NCBI RefSeq assembly: GCF_015062615.1
Contig: NZ_SUUH01000001.1
Location: 470,366-534,365 of the forward strand
Direction: 5' to 3'
DNA length: 64,000 nt
Origin: Denitrobacterium detoxificans
GTDB lineage: Bacteria; Actinomycetota; Coriobacteriia; Coriobacteriales; Eggerthellaceae
Every line of letters starts with the position of its first letter. Within the stretch, counting starts at the first letter, position 1. The position numbers and the translations under genes are program-made. Of the stretch, positions 44,453 to 53,643 are shown in pieces. Below the pieces are notes generated by a model. That model did no database searches. It was given only the letters and a program-made list of their open reading frames with translations, and was not told the DNA's origin.

Positions 44453-45288
44453 AGCAACCCCTCCCTGCCCGCGCACGCGAACGGAACGAGCATCAACAAG
44501 CAGTAGGCCAGCACGCCCCACCAGGGAGCAGGGCCCGAAATAATCGGATAGAAGTGAAACGTCGCGGCCGTCTGGACCATCGAGAGCCCCACCACGGCGG
44601 CAAGCAAAACGATGATGCCAAGCAGAACGCCGTCGAAGGCGCGGAAGCGGAAGCGACGATACGCCGTGCGCCCTCCCCCGCGTATATAGCCGCGAGCGCG
44701 CATGCTGGCACTGCGCACGAGCGAATCTTCCATGCCCCACCCCATGAGCACGGAAACGACCCTCATGGCGTCACGCGGCGTTTGCCCATGAGCAGCGGAA
44801 ACCGCGCGTTGCACACTGGCAATGGCCCTGCCGCGGGAAACGAACTGGGGCACCAGGCGCATGATCTGGCTGATGATGAGCGCAATGGCGGGCACGCGAT
44901 TCGAAAGCAGCCCCAAGATGGCCTCGCTGTCGAGCACCGTGCCGAACACGGAAAACCACAGGCACATGGCGGTGAACATGCCGCCCATGCACAGACCGTA
45001 CGCGAATGATTCGGCATAAAAGGTAATGCCCAGCACCTGGCAGAGAACCGTGGAGCCCGAGCCCACAAAGCAGGCATTCAGAATGGCAATGACCAGCGAG
45101 AATGGCGCAAGGTAGGCCACCATGCGCGCGCTGGGGCGCCATCCGCGGGTGTAGATTGCCACGGAAAGCGCCCCAACAACGGCCAAGGCAGTATAGGCGG
45201 GATGCACCATTGCCATGGAAAGCACGATGGCCAAGGCAAGGTAGCCAAGCGTTACGCCAGGATGGCATACGGCAAAGGGGTTCCGCAT
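44437..45288 (-). CDS. ECF transporter T component
   Basis: 283 residues from the ATG at 45288, which overlaps the stop of the DUF4430 gene (TAATG). Several N- and C-terminal membrane helices flank a cytoplasmic coupling region. That region contains the conserved T-component pattern with two Ala-Arg-Gly-like helices (SRGRAIASVQRA and SASMRARGYIRGG), which dock on the ATPases. The gene order DUF4430, T, A1A2, S is compact and unambiguous. Confidence 0.88.
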   Translation of the reverse strand: MRNPFAVCHPGVTLGYLALAIVLSMAMVHPAYTALAVVGALSVAIYTRGWRPSARMVAYLAPFSLVIAILNACFVGSGSTVLCQVLGITFYAESFAYGLCMGGMFTAMCLWFSVFGTVLDSEAILGLLSNRVPAIALIISQIMRLVPQFVSRGRAIASVQRAVSAAHGQTPRDAMRVVSVLMGWGMEDSLVRSASMRARGYIRGGGRTAYRRFRFRAFDGVLLGIIVLLAAVVGLSMVQTAATFHFYPIISGPAPWWGVLAYCLLMLVPFACAGREGLLWHTR

Positions 45289-46106
45289 TATACGTCGCCC
45301 ATCGTGCAGGTATAGGCCCACAGCACGCTATCGCCGTCGGACAGCACGTAGTTGCCGCAGGTCTTCGTGGGGAACGAGCCATTCACCTTGTACATCCACC
45401 CACTCGAGTTGCCGCAATCGAATTCGGAAAGCCCATTGATGGCGCGCACGTAGGTTGCGCTGCCACGCACGCTCACGCCCATGGCGTTCAGGGCGTCCCA
45501 CACCGTGGCACCCTCTTCCAGCGTAAGCGTCTTGCTTCCCATGGAAGACGGGTAATCGCTGTTGTACGCATGCGCGTTCGAGGAATCGATAGTGAGGGTT
45601 ACCGTGACGGTGGCAGCCTCTTGCTGCTGCGAAGCGGGCTCCTGGCTTGCAGGGGCCGCCTCGCCCGAAGACGCGCCGCTCGATTCCGATGAGCCAGCCG
45701 CCTGCGACGACGCACCCGAAGCATCGGAGGCAGCGCCCTGCTCCTGGGGCTGATCGCCAGCGGCCTCCCCTTCGGCAGATGCCTCCTGGGTGGCTTCTTG
45801 CTGGGCGTTTTCGCCCTGATCAGACGTTGTCGCCTGGGACGAGGATTGCTCCTGGTTCGCCTCCGCAGAGCCAGATGACTGCTGCTGCGTAGAGGTAGCT
45901 TCTTGCCCCTGCGACGCCTGAGACGCCGAACCTGACGCGAACACGGCACCGCCAACGCAGGCAAGCACCAGCACGACGGCCAATGCGATGCCCGCAATAA
46001 CGGGCGCGCCCACCCGCGCAGGAGCATGCTCCTCGCAGGCAGGCGCACCGGGAGCGATGCGCTCGTCGGTTTCTTCCAACGCCTGGGTATCGTTACTGGA
46101 CGGCAT
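45288..46106 (-). CDS. Membrane-anchored DUF4430 (transcobalamin-like C-terminal) protein
   Basis: 272 residues. A 33-residue cytoplasmic head is followed by one membrane helix (GIALAVVLVLACVGGAVFA, about 39-57). A roughly 110-residue Gln/Ser/Ala/Glu-rich linker comes next, then a C-terminal beta domain (about 166-272). That domain shows the DUF4430 features seen in intrinsic factor and transcobalamin: an opening strand VTVTLTIDSSN, LEEGATVWDALNAMGVSV, a YVRAINGLSEFDCGNSSGWMYKVNG block, and SDGDSVLWAYT at the end. The start overlaps the upstream toroid gene by 14 bp. It is probably the beta half of a two-protein corrinoid trap tethered to the membrane; the linker would let it reach through the wall. 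Confidence 0.85.
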   Translation of the reverse strand: MPSSNDTQALEETDERIAPGAPACEEHAPARVGAPVIAGIALAVVLVLACVGGAVFASGSASQASQGQEATSTQQQSSGSAEANQEQSSSQATTSDQGENAQQEATQEASAEGEAAGDQPQEQGAASDASGASSQAAGSSESSGASSGEAAPASQEPASQQQEAATVTVTLTIDSSNAHAYNSDYPSSMGSKTLTLEEGATVWDALNAMGVSVRGSATYVRAINGLSEFDCGNSSGWMYKVNGSFPTKTCGNYVLSDGDSVLWAYTCTMGDV

Positions 46107-47607
46107 ACCAGGCTATGCTTTCGTCATGCCAACCCAGGGCGACCAGAATGTCGCGCTCTTCGGCACTCGTGGTGAAGTTGTGCGAACCCGTGTCGGCATT
46201 GGGGTTGTACTGACGATAGACGGCGACCGTCTCGTCGGTATCGCTATACCAGCCAATACCCTCGTAGCGCCAGCCAAGCCCCACCAGCCAGTCGCGCTCT
46301 TCGGCGCTCACGGTGTAATGGTGATCGCCACCATTGGGGTTATACAGGCGATACACGGGGGCACTGCTCGCATCGGGAGAGACCCAACCACAGCCCTCAT
46401 ACGTCCAACCCGCCTTGACGACGTTTTCGCGCTCAGAAGGGCTCTTCGTATAGAAGTGCTCGCCCGAATTCGGGTTGTACAGGCGGAACATGGTGTACTT
46501 CACATCCAGCGGGTTCACCGGATCACCCACGGTCTCGTTGGCATCGAGCGTGGCCAGGGCAAGGAACGTGGCCGATGCGGACATGGACTCGTTGTAGGCA
46601 TAGCCCATTTCGGTGTCAGTACCGGTGTACACACCGTCAAGGCCCTTATTCGCGCAAGCGATCAGGAAGCCAGCGGGCGTAGAACCGTTCTCGGTAACGT
46701 AGCCGCTGTCCTTGGAGACGTCGATTCCCCATGCAGAAAGAGCAACAACGGGCAAGGCGGTGTTGTCCACATACTGCGTGACGTCAACGTCGCACTGCCC
46801 CGCATATGCCGTATACAAGAAGCTACCATCCGCTTGCAGAGAGCCCTTCATGAGGGAAATGAGGTTGGCCGCAGCGGCATCGACATTCGAATCGTCGTCA
46901 CGAACCAGGCTCAGGGCCATGAGCGCCTGAGAGGGCGTAACCATGTCGGGGTAATAGGTCCTGCTTCCCGTTTCCTGATCCTCGAACATAGATCCAAACA
47001 GGGCATCGTCCTGCGATGCATCCAGAATAGCCTGAATGAACTGGGCCTTGGTGTACTTCGCGCCAGACATGTCATACCCAAAGGTATATACGGGAAGGAT
47101 GCAAACGGCATTCCACGAACCCAGGCTGCCGTCATTCATAGCCGCATTCATACGGTCGATGAGGTTATACGTCTTGCCGCCATACTCCACCGAGGTGCAG
47201 TCTACGCCGCCCGCATGCAGCGCCGTGATGTATTTAGCAAGCCTGCCCGCAGAAATCTTCTCCTCCGGCGTTTCTTCCAGATACTTGACGACGCTCTTCT
47301 CAATGCTTTCGACGTCGATGTTGATATGCAGCCCAAGAACGTTTTGGGCGAGCGCAGCGTAATAGGTATCATTCGTGATGGCCTCATCGCCACCGGTGGC
47401 GGCAAAGCGCTCGGTCAGGTTGTTGAGCAGCGTTTCCTGCTTTTCCGCATCGGGCAGATTGGAGGCAACCGAACCTTGCGCAACAAGCTGAGTGGAATCA
47501 TCGGCGTACGCCTGCGGCACCGCCGAGAATCCAAAGAGGGCGGAGCACGCAAGTGCTACCGCGAAGAATGCTCCAAACAGAGCATGACGAGAGAGCTTCC
47601 CTTCCAT
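46093..47607 (-). CDS. Exported predicted alpha-toroid protein with three C-terminal DUF5648-type repeats
   Basis: 504 residues from the ATG at 47607 (GGAAGGAAGG upstream). A Sec signal peptide ends at PQAYA/DD. Residues about 40-330 are helical with internal similarity of the prenyltransferase/squalene-cyclase toroid type (SGRLAKYITAL-like helices, MVTPSQALMALSLV, DNTALPVVALSAWGID, SASATFLALATLDAN). This is the fold of the alpha domain of intrinsic factor and transcobalamin. Three repeats follow (from about 378), each with (F/Y)RLYNPN-G-H-(F/Y)T ... ER ... GW-YEG-GW, matching the DUF5648 repeats of secreted actinobacterial proteins, likely surface- or glycan-binding. First gene of the riboswitch-led ECF operon. 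The alpha-toroid call is an inference from pattern, not a proven homology. Confidence 0.8.
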   Translation of the reverse strand: MEGKLSRHALFGAFFAVALACSALFGFSAVPQAYADDSTQLVAQGSVASNLPDAEKQETLLNNLTERFAATGGDEAITNDTYYAALAQNVLGLHINIDVESIEKSVVKYLEETPEEKISAGRLAKYITALHAGGVDCTSVEYGGKTYNLIDRMNAAMNDGSLGSWNAVCILPVYTFGYDMSGAKYTKAQFIQAILDASQDDALFGSMFEDQETGSRTYYPDMVTPSQALMALSLVRDDDSNVDAAAANLISLMKGSLQADGSFLYTAYAGQCDVDVTQYVDNTALPVVALSAWGIDVSKDSGYVTENGSTPAGFLIACANKGLDGVYTGTDTEMGYAYNESMSASATFLALATLDANETVGDPVNPLDVKYTMFRLYNPNSGEHFYTKSPSERENVVKAGWTYEGCGWVSPDASSAPVYRLYNPNGGDHHYTVSAEERDWLVGLGWRYEGIGWYSDTDETVAVYRQYNPNADTGSHNFTTSAEERDILVALGWHDESIAWYAVQ

Positions 47608-47664
47608 GGGACCTTCCTTCCAGGGCTCTATATGGTAGATGGGTGTTCCGACTTCGCCCATTTA

Positions 47665-47800
47665 GAAGGCTCGCATGCCTGCGAGTTGGTCCTTCGACGG
47701 CATTTACGGTTACTGGCATAGCGCAGGATTCGCACCCGCATTTCCCCAAGCGGCATCGCACTGCCGCCCGCGCCGCGCCCGGCGCATTCCACCTTGCCAA
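47665..47800 (-). promoter_or_regulatory. Probable cobalamin riboswitch (variant)
   Basis: On the minus strand the leader of the ECF operon contains GGGGAAATGCGGGTGCGAATCC (47748 down to about 47727) and, ten bases later, GCCAGTAACCG (47717 down to 47707). These resemble the conserved core of cobalamin riboswitches: a GGGAA stretch, GGTG-N-AA-N-TCC, and the GCCACTG-type B12 box. A GC-rich hairpin (arms 47750-47754 / 47763-47767) lies just 5' and a second hairpin (CTCGCA / TGCGAG, 47670-47685) 3'. The B12 box is not an exact consensus match, so boundaries and class are approximate. It agrees with the transcobalamin-like genes it precedes. Confidence 0.65.
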
Positions 47801-47853
47801 TATTTGCTTGGCCATTGTAGCATCCGCCCGCAATGCAGGCAGATACCCCACGC

Positions 47854-48813
47854 TTATTTCAACAAGGCTGCGCGGCTGAGCTCAGCAACCACGGTGCGCA
47901 TCATGAGCTCGGTGTCGTCCAGGCCCAAATGGCGCTCGTTCTCGTCGGCGGCAAGGGTGCCACGACGACGTGCCCAGCTTTCCAGCGCGTACGGGCGCTG
48001 CTTGAACGAGATGGAGGCGGCGTCGGTGTCGATAGCACGGCAGATTTCGCGCGTGTCAACGGGAATGATGCGGCCCGCCTTGCGGCCCTCGGCATAGCCG
48101 GGCAGGTTCAGCAGGAACCATGCGTCTTCGAACGCGGCATTGTGCGCCATGTACGGATGCGACTCAAGCGCGGCGAGCACCTGCGCCTGCAGCTCCTTGT
48201 CCTCGCGAAACGGCTTCTTATCGGCCACGTCGGGCCAGGTGATGCCATGCACTTCCGACAGGGGCACGCCAACCTGCTCGTACAGGGCGGGAAGACCGCA
48301 GCGCGCCGTATGCGGGTCGACGGGCGTCTGACCCTCGGCGATTTCCATCGTTTCCCAGCCCACGTCGATGATGTAGCCGCGGTCGGGGTTGCGCGAGGTC
48401 GTTTCGATGTCGATGCCAATGACGGTGCCACCCATGGGCGCCAGGCGATAGCCCTGCCCCACCGCGTCGATGCCCTGCAGCTTCTTGGCAACGCGCTTCA
48501 CGGTGTTGCCCTGCATGGCGGCAATGCCGGCAATGGTGGTCTCGTCGGAAAGGCCGCGCGGAAGGTTCAGGCCGCGGTCGCCATTGTAGGCAACGCCCAG
48601 GTTGTCGCACAGATCGCGATTGCGGTCGGCAAGTTCGAGCACGATGTCGAACGAGAACGGAGGGTTCTCCTGCTCGAAGTACGCGGCAACAAGCTGCTGG
48701 ATGGCCTCTTCGTTCTTCATGCGCTCGGACCGCATGGCGCCATCGCCTGCGGCATAGATGAAATCGGCGATAAAGAATGAATTGGCGTGCTCGAGCGCCT
48801 CGTTTACGTTCAT
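47854..48813 (-). CDS. 3'-5' exonuclease (DEDDh family)
   Basis: 319 residues, ATG at 48813 with AAGGAG upstream. An N-terminal region of about 125 residues has no recognised domain. The exonuclease domain shows ExoI IGIDIETTS, ExoII HNAAFEDAWFLL and the ExoIII region RHLGLDDTELM, with the conserved His before Asp fitting the DEDDh group (DNA polymerase III epsilon/RNase T-like). The role could be DNA repair proofreading or RNA processing; sequence alone does not decide. Confidence 0.85.
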   Translation of the reverse strand: MNVNEALEHANSFFIADFIYAAGDGAMRSERMKNEEAIQQLVAAYFEQENPPFSFDIVLELADRNRDLCDNLGVAYNGDRGLNLPRGLSDETTIAGIAAMQGNTVKRVAKKLQGIDAVGQGYRLAPMGGTVIGIDIETTSRNPDRGYIIDVGWETMEIAEGQTPVDPHTARCGLPALYEQVGVPLSEVHGITWPDVADKKPFREDKELQAQVLAALESHPYMAHNAAFEDAWFLLNLPGYAEGRKAGRIIPVDTREICRAIDTDAASISFKQRPYALESWARRRGTLAADENERHLGLDDTELMMRTVVAELSRAALLK

Positions 48814-48948
48814 GCGGACTCCTTGCCTATGGCATTACGTGTTTCGATTCCGCATTGTAACATCCGGACGCGGACCCATCGCAGGGCCAAGGAAACCTCC
48901 ACGCAGAGCAAAGCGCCCGCGACCAGGGAAGGCACCGCAAACGCGGCG

Positions 48949-51900
48949 TTACATGAATCCCGTCTTCTCGAGCTGCTCCTCGAAGAACGCGTTCGTCTTC
49001 CTGAACGGACGGCGCAACGGAAGCCCCAGCACGAGCATGGCGCCCGCCATGAATAACAGGGCGGCAACGCCAATGACCACATTCACCAGCAACGGGCCTG
49101 CAACGCATTCCTGCAGCAGCGTCATGGCGTAGGTAAAGGGCAGGTACGACGCGACGTCGATGAGAATGGGATCGAACATCTCCACGGGGAACGTGCCGCC
49201 CGAAGCCGCCACCTGCATAATGAGCAGAATGACGCACACGGCTTTGCCCACGTCGCCGAAGAGCTCGGTGATGGTGTAGACGATCAGGCAGAACATCTGC
49301 CCCACGAACAGCCCCAGAAGGAAGAACTCAACCGGGTTGGCGCACTGAATATGCAGCAGCGTTAGATCGCCCAGCAACACGAGCGAGCTCTGCAGCAGGC
49401 CAATGACGCAGAAGATGCCATAGCGCCCGAAGAACTCATGCCGCGGGCGCACCTTCCCATAGCGTTTCCGCAGCTCCTCCAGGCGCTCCTCCACGATGTG
49501 CACGCGCATGGTGGAAATCATGACGAGAGCGCCCACCCACAGCGACAGAACCGTGTAGAACGACGCCATGGCCGAGCCGTAGTTGAAAACGGGGTATATC
49601 GCCTCGCGCTCGAGCTGGACGGGGCGGGCAAGGCTCGCCGCGAGCGTCTCGGCATCGTTGCCCAGGATGATCTCCTCGACCTGTTTCACATCGCCCGAGG
49701 CAAGCGCATCGGCCACGCGCTGCTTGGCATCGCCCACGCGCGTTGCCGCGGAATCCAGCTTGGCCGACGCGCCATCAAGGCCATCTGCCAGCGTTCCAAG
49801 CTGGTTCGACAAGCCTCCCGTGCTTTCGCTTAGGCCGGAAACCGCCCCATCGAGGTCGGAAACGATGCTCTTCGCAGACGTTGCAGCATCGGAAACGGAC
49901 GAGCGCAAGCCATCATCCGCCGGGGCAATTTCCTCGTTGAAGAGTCGCTTCGCCTCCTCGACATCCACCTGGGCGTTGTCGATGATAACGTTGGTCTTCT
50001 GCTGCGCCTCGGCCACGGAGCGGGCAGTTGACTCGGCATGCTCCTTCGCGACCTTCAGGCTCTCGATGAGCATCTGGGTTTGCTGCTTTTCCGCCTCGCT
50101 TACGCCGCTCTTGTTCATGAGCTCCTGGAATTGGTCGATGCGCTCCTGAATAAGGCCCGGCACCGCGTCAGCGGCAACCGTTAGCGGGTCAAACGCAACA
50201 TCCACGGCGGCGGTCACCTTGTCTACGTTCACCGTATTCCCGTTAAGCGTATCGCGAACGATGCCAATCTGCTCCTCGAGCGACTCCGACGCATTCTTCG
50301 CGCCCGATTCCGCATCGGCAAGCGCGCCCTTCGCCGTGCCGGCGGATTCTTGCAGGCCGTCGAGCGTGGTGCCCAACAGGTCGACAATGCTCGACGTCGT
50401 ACGCATAATGCCAGATAGGGTCACCAATTGCTTTGCCGCGCTCTTCGCGTCGGCGGTCGCGTCATCCAGGTGGCGGCTCATCTTGGAGACGTAATCGCTC
50501 ATCCTGGGGTTCTTCACGTAGCTCAGGATGTCGTAAGCCACACCGAGCGAAACCTGGTCGACGCGCTCAGTGAAGCTGACGCGGATGCTTTCCTGTATGG
50601 AGTCGGCGCCCTTCTGCGTGATGATGGGCGCAATGGGGTTCTCCTTCTCGTTGGTGTAGTAGAGCACGCTGGGATACGCGCTGTCCTCCGTAAGGTACGT
50701 AAGCAAGTTGGCACTGAAGTCGGAGGGTATCACGATGGCGGCATAGTACTCGCTGCTCTCGACGCCCGCCTTCGCCGCTTCCTCGTCGTCCACGAAGACC
50801 CAGTCGAAGCTCGCATTGCCGCGCAACTGCGAAACCACGGTATCGCCCACGTTGATGGTTATGGGTAGCAAATCGCCCTTGTAACCTTCGTCTTCGTTGG
50901 CCACGGCAACCTTCAGCCCGCCCGTTGCCCCATACGGGTCCCAGCTGCTGGCAATGTTGAACCACGCGTAGATGGAGGGAGTGAGCACCAGCAAGACGGT
51001 TACCACGATGCCAATGACGCTCTTGGATCCAAGGCGCAGGTCCGTGATGAAAATGTCGCGCGTGGGGCCACGCCGTGAGGACTTCGCCCGTACCTTCTCG
51101 GCCGCGGAAACGACGCCCGTGCGCTCGCCCGCTGCAGGCAGCTCGAGCTCGCGATCGAACTGGGCGTCCTGGCCAAGCAGATGCATCTCCTCCTTCACCA
51201 TGGAGTGCGTATACTCCTGCACGATAAGGCCCATTTGCACGACGAACAGGAACACGAGCATGCCCACAAGCACCGCAAGTTTCGTATCGGCGCTCAGGCC
51301 AAATACAACGTTCAGCGGCAGCATGGCCAAAAGCACGACAAGAGGAATCGCCCAGAGCGCCGTAACGCCCAGCCTGCGAATGCGCGGGTACCGGCGATAG
51401 AATCGGCGGGCGCGATTCTCCACGTCCTCCGCGTATTCGTCGTGGGCCATGAGCGCGCGCATAAGTCCGCGCATGCCGTGGCGCTTCATGCGACCTTCGT
51501 AATCCTCGCTCGCGAAGAAGCCCGTCTTGCGCATCTCGTCGTCGAACATGACGAGCAGGTTGGCCATGAGGGAACGGAGGCCCAGTCCAATAAAGAGAGA
51601 GCCCGGTACGATGAGGAGCAGGGCAAGCAAGTCGAGGACGTATGCCGATCCGTACAGCCCCGAAAGTGCCTCGCGCATGGCGTCGATGCCGTACGTGAAC
51701 GGAAGCGCCGGGTGAATGAACTGGAAGAAGACGGGCATCATCTGGATGGGATACATGCCCGACGAACCCGGTACCTGCATGACCAGCAAGAAGATGCACA
51801 GCGTTTTGCCGATGTTGCGAAACGTCTTTACCAACGCATAAATGAGGTTCATGTACGCGAACGAGCACACCGCGCCAGACAGCATGAACAGCACCGGGTT

Positions 51901-53568
51901 GCCGCAATCGATGCCCAGCAGGATGTCGACGCCGCAAATCGCCTGCGACTGCAGAAGCGACAGAATGACAAACAGCATCCAACGCCCGAAGTAGCGCTGC
52001 CGTGCCGTTGCCTCCGAGAAGCCCATGACTTCGACCTTCATAAGCGACACCAAAATGAAGCACCCTATCCACAAGGCCAGGTTGGTGTAAAACGGGGCAA
52101 CCGCCGTGCCGTAGTTCGAAACGGGATAAAGCTTGACGGTGGACATCTGCACGGGTGTCGAGATGAACGTACCCGCGTTTTCGGCGTCGACGCCAAGAAG
52201 CTCTGTGAGCTCTTCCAACTCGAGCGCCGTGCCAATGGCGCCTATGTCCTGCATGGTGCCATCCAGGTTGCCCCGAATGGTCCCCAGCAGCATTTTTGCG
52301 TCGGAGATCGACGTCTCGGCCGTGCTCAGCGCGGCATCCGTTTCGGACATCACGTTGGAGAGGCCAATTATCTGCGGCTCGAATTGCCGTAGGGCAATGG
52401 ATAGGTTCGTCAGCGACAAGTAGAGATCGGTGGCACCCTGGTCGAGCTTGGGCATGGCATCACCGTGTATGCGGTTGGTGGCGTCCGTCACGCCATCCAT
52501 CGTCTGCTGGACGGTGCCGTCGATTTCCGTAACGCGCGCGTCCGCCCCATCCACGGCGCCGCCTATGAGGTCGACGGCAATCGAAAGGCCCTCGGCCGCG
52601 TTCTTGAGCTCCTCGTCGCCCGTGCCCGATGCAACGTCGATGATGCGCTGCAGGTCCTCGCTCACGCGAGACAGGTCTTCCTTCGCGTTGTCAAGCGACG
52701 TAACCGCCTGGCTCGACATGGAAGACACGCTCGCGGCGGACGACAGGACGTTAGTGGAAAGACGGGTCTCGTAATTGCCCAAACCCGAGCGCAGGTCGTT
52801 CAACCGGGCGCCCGTATCGTCGAGCGAAGAGGCTACATCCGGCAGCAGCTCGGACGTTGTCTCGAGAGAGTCCCGCGCTTCCTGCGCCGCCTTGCGCCAA
52901 CCCGCAATGGTGGACGACGCATCGTCGAGCGAGGCGATTGCCGCATTCAAGTCAGCCTCGATGGACTGTATTTCCTGCACGACCGATTGGTGCGTCTCAT
53001 CAACCCGGGCGCTGACCTTGCTCGACAGGTCCTGCGCTGACGACAAGATCTTCTTATTCACCGTAGAGGAAAACCCCTGGTTGATTTTGAGCACCAGCTT
53101 CTGCGCAGCGGAGTCGCTTACCTTAGTAGCGACGGCGCTGTACTTTTCATTGGGGTAATAGTAAATCGTGGGCTTTTCATCCGAGCCGTCGAAGATTCCG
53201 ACGAGGTTTTCGCTTAAATCACTCGGGAGCACTATCGTGGCGTACACCAAGCCATATTCGGTGTCTTCGAGCGCTTCTTCCTTACTGTCGTAGAACCGCC
53301 AATCAATGCTGTCGTTATCCTCGAGCTCGCCCACGACCTGCTGGCCAATGTTGATGTCGCCCGCCAGGTCATGAGTCGCGCCCTCGTCTTCGTTCACGAT
53401 GGCAATGGGGATATTGCCCGTGTGCGAATACGGGTCCCAATTTGCCACGATGCAATACCACGCATACAGGCCGGGCAGCACAAGGAGGGCGCCTACCACC
53501 AGCAAGGCGATAGGGTTCTTTACAAGCGCACGTACGTCTCGCTTCAGTATTTCAAACGAGGTTCTCAC
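48949..53568 (-). CDS. Tandem-fused YhgE/Pip family membrane protein
   Basis: 1539 residues. Two complete YhgE/Pip units lie in one chain. Unit 1 begins FEILKRDVRALVKNPIALLVVGALLVLPGLYAWYCIVANWDPYSHTG, and unit 2 (about residue 830) begins DIFITDLRLGSKSVIGIVVTVLLVLTPSIYAWFNIASSWDPYGATG. Each has the N-terminal transmembrane helix, the IAIVNEDEG or VAVANEDEG strand, a long extracytoplasmic coiled-coil region and a C-terminal ABC2-like membrane bundle. Many genomes carry these as two adjacent genes. The family is linked to phage adsorption (Pip) and to export-type functions, but the molecular role is unknown. The start is a GTG at 53568 with no clear ribosome site. Confidence 0.88.
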   Translation of the reverse strand: MRTSFEILKRDVRALVKNPIALLVVGALLVLPGLYAWYCIVANWDPYSHTGNIPIAIVNEDEGATHDLAGDINIGQQVVGELEDNDSIDWRFYDSKEEALEDTEYGLVYATIVLPSDLSENLVGIFDGSDEKPTIYYYPNEKYSAVATKVSDSAAQKLVLKINQGFSSTVNKKILSSAQDLSSKVSARVDETHQSVVQEIQSIEADLNAAIASLDDASSTIAGWRKAAQEARDSLETTSELLPDVASSLDDTGARLNDLRSGLGNYETRLSTNVLSSAASVSSMSSQAVTSLDNAKEDLSRVSEDLQRIIDVASGTGDEELKNAAEGLSIAVDLIGGAVDGADARVTEIDGTVQQTMDGVTDATNRIHGDAMPKLDQGATDLYLSLTNLSIALRQFEPQIIGLSNVMSETDAALSTAETSISDAKMLLGTIRGNLDGTMQDIGAIGTALELEELTELLGVDAENAGTFISTPVQMSTVKLYPVSNYGTAVAPFYTNLALWIGCFILVSLMKVEVMGFSEATARQRYFGRWMLFVILSLLQSQAICGVDILLGIDCGNPVLFMLSGAVCSFAYMNLIYALVKTFRNIGKTLCIFLLVMQVPGSSGMYPIQMMPVFFQFIHPALPFTYGIDAMREALSGLYGSAYVLDLLALLLIVPGSLFIGLGLRSLMANLLVMFDDEMRKTGFFASEDYEGRMKRHGMRGLMRALMAHDEYAEDVENRARRFYRRYPRIRRLGVTALWAIPLVVLLAMLPLNVVFGLSADTKLAVLVGMLVFLFVVQMGLIVQEYTHSMVKEEMHLLGQDAQFDRELELPAAGERTGVVSAAEKVRAKSSRRGPTRDIFITDLRLGSKSVIGIVVTVLLVLTPSIYAWFNIASSWDPYGATGGLKVAVANEDEGYKGDLLPITINVGDTVVSQLRGNASFDWVFVDDEEAAKAGVESSEYYAAIVIPSDFSANLLTYLTEDSAYPSVLYYTNEKENPIAPIITQKGADSIQESIRVSFTERVDQVSLGVAYDILSYVKNPRMSDYVSKMSRHLDDATADAKSAAKQLVTLSGIMRTTSSIVDLLGTTLDGLQESAGTAKGALADAESGAKNASESLEEQIGIVRDTLNGNTVNVDKVTAAVDVAFDPLTVAADAVPGLIQERIDQFQELMNKSGVSEAEKQQTQMLIESLKVAKEHAESTARSVAEAQQKTNVIIDNAQVDVEEAKRLFNEEIAPADDGLRSSVSDAATSAKSIVSDLDGAVSGLSESTGGLSNQLGTLADGLDGASAKLDSAATRVGDAKQRVADALASGDVKQVEEIILGNDAETLAASLARPVQLEREAIYPVFNYGSAMASFYTVLSLWVGALVMISTMRVHIVEERLEELRKRYGKVRPRHEFFGRYGIFCVIGLLQSSLVLLGDLTLLHIQCANPVEFFLLGLFVGQMFCLIVYTITELFGDVGKAVCVILLIMQVAASGGTFPVEMFDPILIDVASYLPFTYAMTLLQECVAGPLLVNVVIGVAALLFMAGAMLVLGLPLRRPFRKTNAFFEEQLEKTGFM

Positions 53569-53643
53569 AACGACACATCGATCCCCACAACCAAGTCAGC
53601 GCCCCTACCAGCGCCCCAAACCAGGCACGCGAGAAGAGTGCGT

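Noticed and set aside
42396..45288. ECF module as a riboflavin, thiamine or queuosine transporter
   Set aside because: Possible on the S-component sequence alone, but the riboswitch-like leader and the DUF4430 partner favour a corrinoid.
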